Shown: positions 1 through 11,860, numbered from the stretch's first letter. The stretch is DNA of 64,000 nt from Anthopleura xanthogrammica (GCA_964019055.1 OZ025210.1:3415047-3479046), one strand, 5' to 3'. The notes: generated from the sequence alone by a model not told the origin. Program-made: numbers and translations.

Positions 1-1323
1 TTAAAAATACGGAAAGCTTAACAATAACCATCCTTAAAATTGTTTTTGCAGAAAAAACAGTCCGGCGCTGCATTGAAGAAAACCCGAAATATTTCCTTTT
101 AAGTGAGTAATATAAATTTGAAGCTCGTTTGGTGTACGTTTGAGAGCAGAATTTGTCGAAACTATATGAAGGATAAAATTCTGCTAGAAGCAGCAAATCC
201 TTTTTTTTTTTTTTTTACGAAGTTAGGTTGAGTTGTCATTGATGACAGCGATGATAGCCAACCTTAGAAATTTTAATTTTGAAAGCCGACTGTATAAGTG
301 TGAGAATTTAATCAAAAAAAGATTTTATGTATTTTTCTTTATACGAACAAAAATGGTTGATTTTACTACCTGAGAAATTATTTGGTTTCCATACGTTTTT
401 TTCCTCTTCGGAATATTCACAAAAAATATTATCACAACCAATTATTATTGCACATCTCCGTAGGATACTTGGTTATTGATAATATTTGAAAGAAATTTGG
501 TTTACAAATGAAGTAAAAAAATGTATAAATAAATTACGTATTTAGTAATGAACAGCTTCGATGATTTAAGTTATCCGATAAATCAATCGATAATATATTT
601 TAAGAAATTATGAATTTAATACGATTAGAGTGCATGATCGGAGTCTAGATTCCAAGTCATTCTTACTCTAGATCTAATCCTTACGAGATAGCGAGTGCTG
701 GCTGGCCTACGTTTGTGCTGTTGATTGAAACAATTATCCACGAAATATATCTCGATATCTCTAGCTTTCGCCGAAATTAAACACGATACGATGAGCGATA
801 TGTTAATTCCATCAATGAAGGTATTTGCATCTTTGAAAATTGGTCAACAAATTATCAATTGAAAGTCGCCAGATGTTTTTCGTCGGAGAATTAAAACAAA
901 GAGGCAAAAGAAAAGAAAGATTGGAGAATGGGTACCACAATGCTTTGCGGTCACCGCCCCTATAGAGAAAAAGAATAAATTGCTCAAAATCCGCGGCTAA
1001 AACAGCGTTTTAATTCGTAACATTTGAAGCATTTGAAGAGCTTTTCGAATAAACAAGTGAGTTATAAATTGTAGATTTCGATTCACGTAGTGTTCGCTGC
1101 ATGGAATCTAACCACGAAAAGAATTATATCAGTTGAACCTCAACTTTCCTACATTAATTTTTAGTGCATTTTTACAGCAACCTGTTTCCATCGTCGCCAT
1201 GTCGAACTTGGATAATAGAACAATTCTTGGTCCATACACCCAAATGCACCGGGCTTTTCTGATCCTGTGGACGGAATGTACATTTTATCAGTTTGGTAAT
1301 GAATTTGCATTATATCATTATTC
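1..1323. other. Non-coding, no gene recognised
   Basis: AT-rich sequence with frequent stops in all frames. I see no exon with a credible start, splice site or family motif. The longest open stretch (from about 1,133) runs into the left arm of the inverted-repeat element that begins at 1,324 and looks like a chance ORF. Confidence 0.6.
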
Positions 1324-1822
1324 CATAGTTAATGGAGTGGAATGGTTTGGAAACCTATTGTTCTAGACTTTTGTTTGGTTAGCGATGTTGAAACGTACCA
1401 TCACGTGATATTGACCGTGCACAATGAACCAAAGCAAGTATGGCTGAAAATACTAGTTTCTGTACTATTTTCATGTACGAACATTTTGAAAGAGTAAAAT
1501 TTTCATTCTAAGATTACAAAGAAAGAGGATAAATATTTCCGCGCAGATACAGTTAAGTTACTAGATGATAAATAAGAAAGCGTTCAAAAAGGTGATTCCA
1601 TTTTCAGTAAACAGTTAACCTCTGTCATGTAGGATTAATCAACAAATATCTCCTATTTTAGAATATTTTTGAGAAAAAAATCGTCTATGTTCCCTAATTT
1701 ACGATGAACAAACGCTGCAACTTTTCCTTCTCTGTGCACGGTCAACGTCATATAACAATAGAAAAAGTCGAACAAAAACTTACAACAATAGGTTTCCAAA
1801 CCATTCCACTCCATTAACTATG
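1324..1822. mobile_element. Non-autonomous DNA transposon with 39-bp TIRs and 7-bp TSD
   Basis: The left end (CATAGTTAATGGAGTGG...) and the right end are perfect inverted repeats over about 39 bp. Both ends are immediately flanked by the same 7 bp, ATTATTC (1,317-1,323 and 1,823-1,829), a classic target-site duplication. A further stretch with GACCGTGCACA near 1,420 and its reverse complement near 1,740 shows that the terminal inverted repeat continues imperfectly. The roughly 500-bp body has no transposase-sized ORF, so the element must have been moved in trans. The TSD length is nearest to the hAT/P-like range, but the superfamily is not established. Confidence 0.8.
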
Positions 1823-2068
1823 ATTATTCTAAATTTTTCTTGTTCGCAAAGGTCGGAGCTAACGCCTTTCATTCCTTACCCTAAGATGGTTTATTCGTGC
1901 AGTTTGTACATTCAGTGTTAGTTCAATTACAATTTTTTTCAATGAGGTTAGTGATATGCATCTGTTTTAAAGCGACCACTTGAAATCTTTCACTCTCTCT
2001 TGGGTTATATCAGGCTAATCCTTCAACTCTTAGTGGTTTTATCTTTGGAAAAACGCTCGATCGGCAAC

Positions 2069-2578
2069 CGACTATTTGCCGACAGCTATATCAGGGGTAC
2101 CGTCTAATTACTCGTCTAGTTCTAAAATAGTCCAGTATCACGCCCTACACTCGACTATCTGCCGATAGATATATCAGGGGTACCGTCTAATTACTCGTCT
2201 AGTTCTAAAATAGTCCAGTGTCACGCCCTACACTCGACTATTTGCCGACAGCTATATCAGGGGTACCGTCTAATTACTCGTCTAGTTCATTAATAGTCCA
2301 GTGTCACGCCCTACACTCGACTATCTGCCAATAGATATATCAGGGGTACCGTCTAATTACTCGTCTAGTTCATGAATAGTCCAGTGTCACGCCCTACACT
2401 CGACTATCTGCCAATAGATATATCAGGGGTACCGTCTAATTACTCGTCTAGTTCTAAAATAGTCCAGTGTCACGCCCTACACTCTCGACTATCTGCCAAT
2501 AGATATATCAGGGGTTCCGTCTAATTACTCGTCTAGTTCTATAATAGTCCAGTGTCACGCCCTACACTCGACTATCTG
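2069..2578. repeat. 83-bp tandem satellite array, about six units
   Basis: The word CGACTAT recurs at 2,069, 2,152, 2,235, 2,318, 2,401, 2,486 and 2,569, giving a period of 83 bp, with one 85-bp unit caused by an extra CT. Each unit carries the constant core ATATCAGGGGTACCGTC, then a segment ending TCACGCCCTACAC. Units differ at only a few sites (for example CTGCCAATAG versus TTGCCGACAG). Further units occur between the arms of the adjacent foldback structure (2,882-2,952) and beyond it (3,255-3,402). Confidence 0.95.
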
Positions 2579-2580
2579 AC

Positions 2581-3254
2581 ATTAGAAAAAACCTACTAAT
2601 GGTCTATCACCAATCGAGCCCTGTGATTGGCTGAGCTACTAGGGGTCTATTAGTGATAGACCTCTAGTAGCGAAAAGCGCCGGTTTTGAAAACCAAAAAA
2701 TATATATTTAAAGCAAAATCCAAAACTTTTTGCATCCTTTTATTGGACCGATTAGTAGGTTTTTACTAAAACAATTAGACCTCTCGCCCTCATGGCCTAC
2801 GAGTCAATAGCCCATGAGGCCTTCGGCCTCATGGGCTATTGACTCGTAGACCATTCGGACTCGAGGACTAATTGTTAAATAGATATATCAGGGGTACCGT
2901 CTAATTACTCGTCTAGTTCTATAATAGTCCAGTGTCACGCCCTACACTCGACTATTTAACAATTAGTCCTCAAGTCCGAATGGTCCACGAGTCAATAGCC
3001 CATGAGGCCGAAGGCCGAATGGGCTATTGACTCGTAGGCCATGAGGGCGAGAGGTCTAATTGTTTTAGTAAAAACCTACTTAATCGGTCCAATAAAAGGA
3101 TGCAAAAAGTTTTGGATTTTGCTTTAAATATATATTTTTTGGTTTTCAAAACCGGCGCTTTTCGCTACTAGAGGTCTATCACTAATAGACCCCTAGTAGC
3201 TCAGCCAATCACAGGGCTCGATTGGTGATAGACCATTAGTAGGTTTTTTCTAAT
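2581..3254. mobile_element. 674-bp foldback element enclosing a satellite unit
   Basis: Positions 2,581-2,881 and 2,953-3,254 are near-perfect reverse complements of about 300 bp each, beginning ATTAGAAAAAACC and ending GGTTTTTTCTAAT. The 71-bp spacer is most of one 83-bp satellite monomer. Each arm contains a further palindrome (CCCATGAGGCC...GGCCTCATGGG near 2,811-2,840), so the arms can fold on their own. No coding sequence is present. It interrupts the satellite array, with array units on both sides. It is probably a MITE/foldback-type element that shares history with the satellite; its class is unknown. Confidence 0.8.
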
Positions 3255-3402
3255 TGCCGATAGATATATCAGGGGTACCGTCTAATTACTCGTCTAGTTC
3301 TATAATAGTCCAGTGTCACGCCCTACACTCGACTATCTGCCAATAGATATATCAGGGGTACCGTCTAATTACTCGTCTAGTTCTATAATAGTCCAGTGTC
3401 AG
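3255..3402. repeat. 83-bp satellite, right-hand remnant
   Basis: About 1.8 further satellite monomers (TGCCGATAGATATATCAGGG...) resume directly after the foldback element. They end abruptly in unique sequence after GTCCAGTGTCA. Confidence 0.9.
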
Positions 3403-3754
3403 GATATCTTTAGATTTTTCTTTGACATAAATAATGTTTCCATGGCGACAACATCATTAGTTTTCTTTCATTTATTCCGCCAATTCAATCAAGAGAACCT
3501 ACATTTTCTAGTGAATGACAATATATTTTTAATGGTCGAGCGTACTGAGGATGCCGGAGCTAAGTTAAACGTTCCTTACGATTCTCAAGTGATCTAATTT
3601 GAGAACTAAAACTCAAAAACAAACAAGGAAAAGAAGAATTTGAAGATTAAGATTAATTGACAAATAACTGTACCAGGTGTTATATCGTTAAAGTTGTTTT
3701 TTTTATCGTTATTGTTTTTCGACGCGATTCCATCTTGCGATATCTATCCGAACG

Positions 3755-6700
3755 ATGGATAGAAGACGGTCAGCAATTATTCCACCATGCTGTGAAAATG
3801 ACACGAATATCCAACCAATGCCACTTGAAGAAAACAACGAGGTAAAAATGAATGGTTTTGGAGGCGACAAAAAGGACTCTACTTTCTCTGGAATAGACGA
3901 GCCTACTGCCCAAGGTAGGACAAAACAATGTTAATACGTATCTATCATTATTGGCCATACTCTTGTCTCATTGTCACATTTTGACCCGATAATTCTTGAT
4001 AAAATAATTATGGGAAATTATTGAAAAAGTTAATAAAAATATTATTAATGGTAATTGAACTGAGTGGAGTGCAATTTGGTCTGAAATCAAACGAGTGATT
4101 ACGAGATTGCACGACCGCGTAGCGGGAGTGCAATTTGTTATCTAATCACAAGTTTGATTTCAGACCAAAATTGCACGACACGAAGTTCAATTATCTCTTA
4201 ATTATATCCATTTTAAAATCACTACTGTAGGAACTTTTAAATCTTAAAAGATTTAAATCCATTTTCTCAATTTCATCCATTTTCGCCTAGAATTTCGTGC
4301 TTTGAATTGGCTTTTGTTATCTGTGATCTGATTGGTCAAATTTTATGTTTTCTGCAATTTCATTGGCTCATTTCATTGAGACCCAATCAGATTGCAGGAT
4401 TTGCTATGAATGAATGAATATGAATAGAAAGACAGAGTCGCAAAAACACAGAAAGGTACTGCTTTTCCAGTGCTATTTCTTGCAAAGGCACGGCTACTTT
4501 TCAAGATGGCACACGGAACTATGAAGGGGACTATTGTGAATCGACCGCAAAATCTGTCTGAAAGCTACTTATTGTTTCTTTTCAGATACCAACGCCAGTT
4601 CAAATTCACTTCGTCCGCTAAAACTGGTGAATTCCGATGAAGTGATAACAGAGTCTCCCTACGCTCTGCAGGGTATCAAACTGATTCCCGAGGGAGGATG
4701 GGGATGGGTAACTTGTGCGGCTGCTTTCTTGTCCCAGTTCGTCGTTCTTGGTATTCATAATTCTTTCGGGATTCTGTTTGCCTTTCTTCTTGAAGAGTTT
4801 GGGAAGAGTAAAGCTGCAACAGGTAATTTGAATGGACTGTATCAGTTAGTTGTCTGTCTGTCCGTCCTTTTGCACGCTTGTCTGTCTGTCCGTACTGACA
4901 TGACTATCAGGCCTCCGCTTTCCCCTTCTCCTTCTTCCCCAGTCCCCCTCATCTCCTTCCCCTATTTTCCAGTCCTCCCGCATCCCCCTCCTTTATTCCC
5001 CAGTTCCCCTCATCCCCAAAGGGACAGTTATCTGTTTGTTAGTCTTGTTATGTTTCTGTCTGTCTGTCTGCCTGTCTGTCTGACTGTGTGTTATATGCAG
5101 GTATTTGTCAGTTGCCATGATTTCTTCTGTCTTCGTATCGATTTCTGTCTGTCTGTCCATATACTTATATATGTCAATCTGAACCCATGTTTTCGAAACT
5201 TTTCATATGTACTTTATAGCTAAATTTATAAAACACTAACCATGTCATCCTATACTGGTAGCTTGGGTAGGCTCAGCCTCTGTTGGCATTCTCTATCTAT
5301 TTGGACCAATCACATGCGGCTTGAATGAGCGCATTGGGTTCCGCACCATCTCATTCATTGGCGGTGTCCTTTGCGGGCTTGGAATGCTTCTGACGTCATT
5401 TGTCACAGAATTGCCCAAGATTTACGTCACATATAGCCTACTTTGGGGCATTGGCTCGAGTCTTTGCTACTTTTCGACCATAACTGTCCCGGGGGAATAC
5501 TTCTGTCGGAGACTATCACTCGTGAATGGTATCATTACAGCAGGTTAGTATAGCAATTCAGATAATGAAATCATATATTATACTCCCACTGGGTATTCAG
5601 ATTTTTTATTAAAATGAATTCCTGCTTTACTTACGGACAACACTAGCAGCTACTGATGCTAAATTAAAAGATTCCTGTCGATCGTCCTTTTACTATAAGC
5701 GTCCTACTGTCTCTATTCGCCGCGACCGTGTCTTCGTGACCATATCAGTATTGTCCTTGTCGTGACAGAGACCATGTTCGTGACATTGTCAAACGTGACC
5801 AAGGCCATGTTGTCTTTGATTTGACCTGTCGTTCGTGACCGGCATTAACTCGTATCATCCTTGTCATAACCGTGACCGTGTCGTGTCGTCCCTCTTGTGG
5901 CCCAGCTGTACGTTCTGAATGATTGCTTCAATTCGTAGCTGATAGTTAGATGTCACAATTACAGCTCAAATGGGTATACATGCGTTACCAATTCCCAATA
6001 CTAAATCATACTCTCATAATCCAAATAACAATACGCTGATCTGATCTTTTTCAGGAAGCGGATTTGGGACCCTCACTTTCGGTCCTCTCCTTCAATACCT
6101 CCTCAAACACTACGGTCTGGCCACGACTCTTCGCATCCTAGCTGGAGTTATGTGTGTCTTAATGGCGGCATCTTTGTCTTACAAACCATTCCGTTCGCCT
6201 CTTGAGCAGCTTTACGACATCAAAAGAGTCCCTGGCCCATTCCTGGACTTGAGGGTTTGGAAGAACAAAGCATTTGTCATTTATACTGTGGCAGTGTCGC
6301 TGTTCATGTTGGGTTACTTTATCCCTTATGTACACATCGTAAGTTGCACTTACTAATATGAGAGGAGGAAATGGGTAGTTTTTGGGTAGTTTTTGGGTGG
6401 GTATCTGTTTGGTTGTTTGTGAGGGGTGAGAGGGCCGGGGGGAGAAGCCAGTGCAGTTGTCATAGCATTTTCCATGCATATACATTTTCATGTGCTACTT
6501 CAATGCAACTGACGTAAGAAACGTTAAAGGTAAGATCTCATTCACCAGGCTTATCTATGGTTTTACCTTGTCTTCAGGTCAGTCTTGTTGGCGGTCTTGG
6601 GATCTCTTCTTCAAAAGGTGCGATGCTAATCGGTTTCATGTCTATCTCCTCGACAGTCAGTCGTATCGTCTTCGGCAGGTTTTCGGATCATCCTCGGGTC

Positions 6701-7688
6701 AATAGATTATATATGACCCAATTTGCAATTCTTGGTTTTGGTATAACGACCGCGCTTTGTCCTATAGCCAAAACATACTCAGCATTCGTGACAATTATGG
6801 TGATGTTGGGTCTGTTTGACGGCATGTATGTAGTCCTTATCGCTGTGGTTGTGACAGACATCGTTGGTGTTCACAAGCTAAATCAAGCACTTGGTAACTT
6901 GTATGGAGTCATATCAGTAGCCATTACCGTTGGTCCCCCCTTTGCAGGTAAGAGGTGTTCACTTGAGGCATGCAGGCTTTTGCGCATGATTGTCATGACC
7001 TTGCATTCTATTTTTAGCAATGATGAATAATTAAGTGATAATTTTCTCGTGCGCAGGTCTTATATACGACGCACTCCTATCTTACAACACTGCCTTCTAC
7101 ATCTGTGGGGTCACCACAGCTCTATCCTCCGTCTTGATGTTTTTTATTCCCTGGCTTACGTCTAAAAATAAGGGAAGAAGATTTCAGCGAGATTCTGTAG
7201 ACAGTCGAATGGATTCTCTGATGTCAACTGCCTTATCACGAACCTCAAGATCGATAAGTTTTAGAGCAGGAGGTACGACGCAGGAAGATTCTAGGAGCGA
7301 TAAAGAAAAAGCCTCGGAGTGCAAAAGCGGCTCTTCCAAAGACTCTTCCGAAGAACAAGTTAACGATTTAGATGAGGAATATCTGTACAACTACGAAAAC
7401 GAGGAAAATATCGATATAAGCCTCTCGTGGACTGATCTTTCTTTTAACACATCCAAAAACACGAACTTTAATTCTTCTATGTCTCACCGTGGGTCAGCCA
7501 CAAGAGTGCTCCTATCGCACCAGCTTGCATTTTTAAGCTCGCGAAGTGGAAGTCCTATAAATAACAACAGTGCCTTGGGTTCATCACGAAATCATTCTCC
7601 TTGCAGCATGCAAATACCAGTCCTCATGAAAACTGAAAAGTATGATGATAGAATAGAAAAAGTGGCAAAAGTTGAGTCTGTTGTGTGA
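3755..7688 (+). CDS. SLC16/monocarboxylate-transporter-like protein (copy 1)
   Basis: Predicted plasma-membrane carrier of the SLC16 branch of the major facilitator superfamily. Six coding exons join in phase: 3755-3914, 4586-4822, 5262-5543, 6055-6338, 6578-6947 and 7057-7688, giving 654 residues. The family signature EGGWGWV opens TM1 at residues 89-95. AWVGSAS starts the next exon at residue 133. The second signature region, YFCRRLSLVNG, falls in TM5, and GRFSDHP lies in the TM8-9 loop. Length exceeds typical members (about 450-550) because of an N-terminal extension of roughly 88 residues and a Ser-rich acidic cytoplasmic tail of about 170. In TM8 the Asp of the Asp/Arg pair of MCT1 appears as Thr (SSTVSR) while the Arg is kept, and the TM1 Lys of MCT1 is not evident, so lactate transport should not be assumed. 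Exon 1 is supported by phase and a good donor only. It converges tail-to-tail with copy 2. Confidence 0.9.
4049..4192. mobile_element. Short hairpin MITE in intron 1 of transporter copy 1
   Basis: GTGCAATTTGGTCTGAAATC near 4,069 is mirrored by GATTTCAGACCAAAATTGCAC near 4,160, and GTGATTA by TAATCAC. The outer ends (AATTGAACT / AGTTCAATT) also pair, so the whole 140-bp segment folds as one imperfect palindrome. It has no coding capacity and lies entirely in the intron. Confidence 0.65.
4840..5175 (+). repeat. GTCT/CTGT microsatellite and C-rich tract
   Basis: Intron 2 of transporter copy 1 carries repeated runs of TCTGTCTGTCTG on both sides of a pyrimidine-rich block of CCCCTT/CCTCAT words. 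This is simple-sequence DNA. It keeps the frame open past exon 2, but the donor at 4,823 and the loss of protein-like composition show it is intronic. Confidence 0.8.
5690..5900 (+). repeat. Degenerate CGTGACC repeats in intron 3
   Basis: Loosely repeated words such as CGTGACC, TCGTGAC and GTCCTTGTCGTGAC recur through this stretch of intron 3 of transporter copy 1. They are too diverged to give a fixed period. No regulatory role is evident. Confidence 0.5.
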
Positions 7689-8426
7689 TCACGAATCTCA
7701 GCTTCGTAAAGATTTGAAAATCGATGTTTTACGGTATATGTTATTATTAATTATTTGTTCAGTTGAGTTTCAGTATAGAAATCAGTATCTCCTCAAATGA
7801 CTTTGTCGAAAACCAAGAAAAAGTGCTAAAGGGAAATTACAATTTTATATTAATCTTTTTCTTCACTTTACTTGAAATAGTGCATGATACTGATCAAAAT
7901 TCAGTTTTGCTTCGTGTTCAGCCGATGGACTTTCTCCGAACTGAGTCAGGTCAGAGGAAAGATGGAACCGCATGATCAACGGTTTAATTCTAAGAAAAAT
8001 ATGTTTAATTTGTACTTTGTTTTGAGTGCATTAAATTATTCAAAGTATATGAATTCAAAATGATGTACCATTAGTTTAATCATTAATCTTTATTAAACTT
8101 TTGATGGTAATAGATGACACGACTCTATGTCACACCATGTTGTTCCTAGCTCCTTGGAATTGCTGTTGGATATGAAAGGTTAGTGATAATCAACATATAG
8201 TTACACTTTGAGAAACACTGAACTGAAGGCAGAACACGAACAAACAGATGGACGTCCAATAAGGCAACCAGGGGAAGCAAGTAGACAGACGGACACAAGC
8301 TTTTGGCAGACAAAGCAAACAGAACGTAAGACAAGATTTTTTCCCGGGCAGAAGACGATGCATGTAGGTAGCCAGTCAGACAGTAGGCAGGGAGGTATGC
8401 AAGCAAAACGGACGGTTTTACAGCCG
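7689..8426. other. Convergent 3' flanks of transporter copies 1 and 2
   Basis: This is the shared 3' region of two convergent genes. On + there is an ATTAAA hexamer at 8,030-8,035, a candidate poly(A) signal for copy 1. On - there is AATAAA (TTTATT on +, 8,089-8,094) for copy 2, so the two transcripts could end within about 60 bp of each other. Positions 8,220-8,420 hold degenerate CAGACGGA-type simple repeats. No other gene is seen. Confidence 0.55.
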
Positions 8427-10462
8427 CTAAAGTTTTTGCAGAGTTAGCGCTTTTAGTATTTCATAGTTTGGAGCTTCGTAGAGGCATCCTTTCTCATTCA
8501 AAAGACCAGGACCGTAATAGGAACGAAGCATCTCGTTTGACTCATGATTCACAATTTTCTCGCTGTCATTTGACTCATTGTCGCTCGTTGTTACTTCCTG
8601 TCTCCTTGGGGTTGAAGGGTTTGAGCTGGAAGGTGTGTCTTTCCTTGGAGGAGTCAGGCTAGGAACAAGGAACATCAAGCAGGCAGGCAAGAAAGATGTT
8701 GCACTACAGAGATAGAAGGCCACTGTGTAGTCGTTCGTCATGTCATAGATCCAGCCTTGGAAAAAATAAAATCAATTACAATCCACGACAAAAATTACTA
8801 TCCCCAAGTTGGGACAAATGAGGACAAAATGTTGGAAGATTCTCGTCCAAGACATGGCGGCCAATTTTAATGGCAAGTTTGGTTCCATGATTTAGAGAAC
8901 TTAAAAAATGGCCTATAGGGAATTTCTTTTTATAGGCAACTACCGTAAAATTAAGGAAGTAGTCCCCTTTAAGCACCTGCAATTGGTGGTCCCAGCATCA
9001 TCGGAAAAGCCATGAAAGTAAAGATGCTACCAAGTGCGTAAGAGAGCTTCTCAGAGCCAACGATGTCACTCGTAATGACGGGTATCAGGACGACATAGCA
9101 ACCTTCAAAGACTCCAAAAATCACTGCATACACCACGAGCCCTGCGTAGTCTTTAACCACTGTCACAAAAATGGAGCATAAAGCCATCACGAGGAAAGCA
9201 AACTGTTGAAAAAGAACGAAATTTTTAATCATTTTCTTATAACATGAATCAGAATTTTGGGAGTGGGTGGGTGAAGGTTTAGATTACCTGATAGAGATGG
9301 AGCCTGTTAATGCAAGGAAAATCTGCAATCTTTCCGAAAAGAAGCCGACCAAAAGTTGAAGCAATAGACATGTAGCCGATCAGCAAAGATGCTTTGGTAG
9401 GGCTCGTGTTCATGTCTTCAGCGTGACGAACCTAGAATGGAAAACAGTTGACAAATCAACACACATAAATTGGTCTGTGAGCTGACGCAAAACGTTTGCT
9501 GCGTGTGAATTGACTTACTAGATGAACAAATGGAACAAAGTAACCAAGCACGAAGATAGAGAGGCAAGCACACCACACAACGTAGCCTTTGTTCTTGAAT
9601 ATTTCCCAGTCGAAAAATTTCTTTTTCTTCTTCTTCTTCTTGGCGTTGTGGTCGCCTATTGTGTCGGTGCAAGCTGCAGGCGCAGGGCGGAACGATGCTC
9701 CACATAAAATCAACAACACCATCATGGCAGCAATGGCGCGAAAACCATTTGCAATTCCAAGTTGTGAAAGAAGAACCTGGACAATGGGACCCATAGTTAA
9801 TGTTCCCACACCGCTACCCGAGCACACGATGCCGTTTACAAGCGCCAAGCGTGTCTTGAAATACTTGGAAAGAACTATGACTGTTGGAAAATAACACATG
9901 CTTGTACCAGTTCCCCAGATGATGCCATACGTGAAGAAAAGGACTGGGACACTATTAACGAAAGACGAAAAGACCAGACCAGAAATGCAGAAGATGGTAC
10001 CAGTAATGGCAACGATTCGACATCCATAGCGCTCACATAGTGATGTTGTCAGTGGTCCTAGGAAGAACATCATTCCTGTTGCCAGGGACCCGACCCAAGC
10101 TATCCGTATGAAAAAAAGAAAGTTATGTAAGTATATTAAAATAATCAAAGTACCGCATTTCCTATTTGTGTTTCTCGGGCTAAAACCTCACCTGTAACTC
10201 CCCTTGGTGTCTTAAATTCGTTAACGAGAGCCGCATAGATGATTCCAGCAGAGTTCTGAACTCCCAACATGAAAAACTGTATGAAAAAGGCACCAAGACA
10301 AACGACCAATCCCCACCATCCTTTCTGGTGCTCTTGTAGCCCGACGGCTTCTCCATGATCAAAAGTACTTTCTCTTGTACTTATTGTAATGCTGGTTTTA
10401 CCAGAGATGTCGACTTCCACTTCAACCTTCTCAACGTCTTGGGTACTGGCCGCGTTTGCCAT
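8427..10462 (-). CDS. SLC16/monocarboxylate-transporter-like protein (copy 2)
   Basis: Predicted 12-TM membrane carrier of 516 residues. Five exons join in phase: 10462-10192, 10099-9519, 9431-9288, 9202-8977 and 8755-8427. The ATG at 10,462 (MANAASTQD) is the first in its frame. The TM1 signature is altered: residues 47-52 read KGWWGL where the family normally has D/E-G-G-W-G-W. The rest is orthodox: AWVGS at residue 91, YFKTRLALVNGIVCSGSG at TM5, GRLLFGKIAD at TM8-9 and LGPPIAG before TM11. Eight consecutive Lys (about 244-251) sit in the central TM6-7 loop. The tail after TM12 is short and polar. As in copy 1, Thr replaces the TM8 Asp of MCT1. The introns are short, 73-221 nt; the one of 85 nt between exons 3 and 4 is absent from both neighbours. 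Substrate is unknown. Confidence 0.92.
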
Positions 10463-10932
10463 TAGTAACTGGATCCACAAAGAAAGGCAACAGACATTTT
10501 GGAGTTTGAAAATAGATTTGTCAAATGGTGCGGCAAGTCCTTGAAATCCCTTGCAAAATTGCCTGATACTTTGAAGGGCTTTGCAAGGAATTTTTTTTTG
10601 AATCTGAAAAGCTGATGTAGAGGCCAATCCTTCTCACAGATCTATTGGTTGATAATTAAATAAGAAAATTGTAATTAGAACGGTCAGCTTCAAAAAACCA
10701 TAAATTGATTCAAGCGAAAAATTCAAACAAGGACAATTACTGATGTATAGCACATTTTTCCTGATTGATGAGTCCAAAGAGAGTCAAAACATTAAAAAAT
10801 GATATGATAATAGTTTTATTTGTATATGCTTACCGGTCAAACTAGACCAGAGAAGGATTTCCTGCTTTTGCGCGCAATGCGCGACGACCAACTGGTTTGG
10901 TACAATCAAATTCGATTATGTGATTAGGATAA

Positions 10933-10940
10933 TGACGTCA
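10933..10940. promoter_or_regulatory. Consensus CRE (TGACGTCA) upstream of transporter copy 2
   Basis: A perfect palindromic TGACGTCA lies 471 bp upstream of the copy 2 ATG, a promoter-proximal distance. CREB/ATF-family factors bind this octamer. It makes copy 2 a candidate cAMP- or stress-responsive gene, but the transcription start is not mapped and a chance match is possible. Confidence 0.4.
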
Positions 10941-11860
10941 CGATCACTTGTCAAAGCAGAAACAGCAAGCGCCGATCAAAGTCCATATCAATTATCAATA
11001 ATGACAGAAAATAATTGATTAACGACAAAAAGGAATTAAATGTAGCCTTTCATAACATTGCTAGAACTTATGTTTGTTAATAACCTTTTCTGTCGTTGTC
11101 AGTATCGGCCATACACGCTTACTACAAAGAACTTTTTGGCCCGAAATCAAGAGCAATTCTGAAAGATTTTTCTTGCAGCTTTTTCAGAATAAGATTTCAG
11201 TATTAATGAAAATTCGTTTTATAATATTTAAGTTTTATTTTAGCGGTTTTTTTTGAGCAAGTGGTCCCGGAAATACGTCACAACTTTAAAACTTGGCGCG
11301 CGCGCACGCGTTTTAAGTTTTGGCGCCAAAATGAGAGCTTCGCTTCTGGTGCGCATGACATGTTGTAGTTGTACAAGAAGGACTCAACAAGATAGCAGAC
11401 AAAGCTAAGAGTAACGAAAATAAAGGTAAGAGAAAGCTTCAAAAGACTTAATTTCATACATTTTGAGGACTGGGATACCATTAGGAATACTGTGTAGTCG
11501 AAAACAGTAAAATTTCTCTTTCCATGAGTTCTGTTATATTCGCTTTTCGAGCTGGGTGTGCGTTTGCTTCACCTCGGCTGGTTGGAATGGTATTTCATTC
11601 AGAAGCACTATTTCTGTACACAAATTTAGGTCCAGTCGTAAATAAATCATGGGAAAATATAGCCGTATCATGTTTTCATTGAATGGTACAATGTATGCCA
11701 ATTTAACTGACTGAAAATAATTTATATTTGAACTTTATTTTGGGGTATTTTTTCTTGACTTTCAAATTTAGCTGGACGCCCACATTTTAAGGCTAAAATG
11801 TTCATAAGCTTACATTTCCAAGCCCCCATTAAATTTTTTTTTTCTAGCTTTCCCAGCAAG

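Noticed and set aside
3313..3597. 94-codon ORF at the end of the satellite array
   Set aside because: Its first third is satellite monomer and the rest has no family feature.
4823..5223. Read-through extension of transporter copy 1 exon 2
   Set aside because: The frame stays open only because of CTGT/CCCC simple repeats; the donor at 4,823 restores the conserved AWVGS join in phase.
9589..9894. 101-codon ORF on + opposite transporter copy 2
   Set aside because: Antisense shadow of copy 2 exon 2; the phenylalanine run is the complement of the poly-Lys codons.
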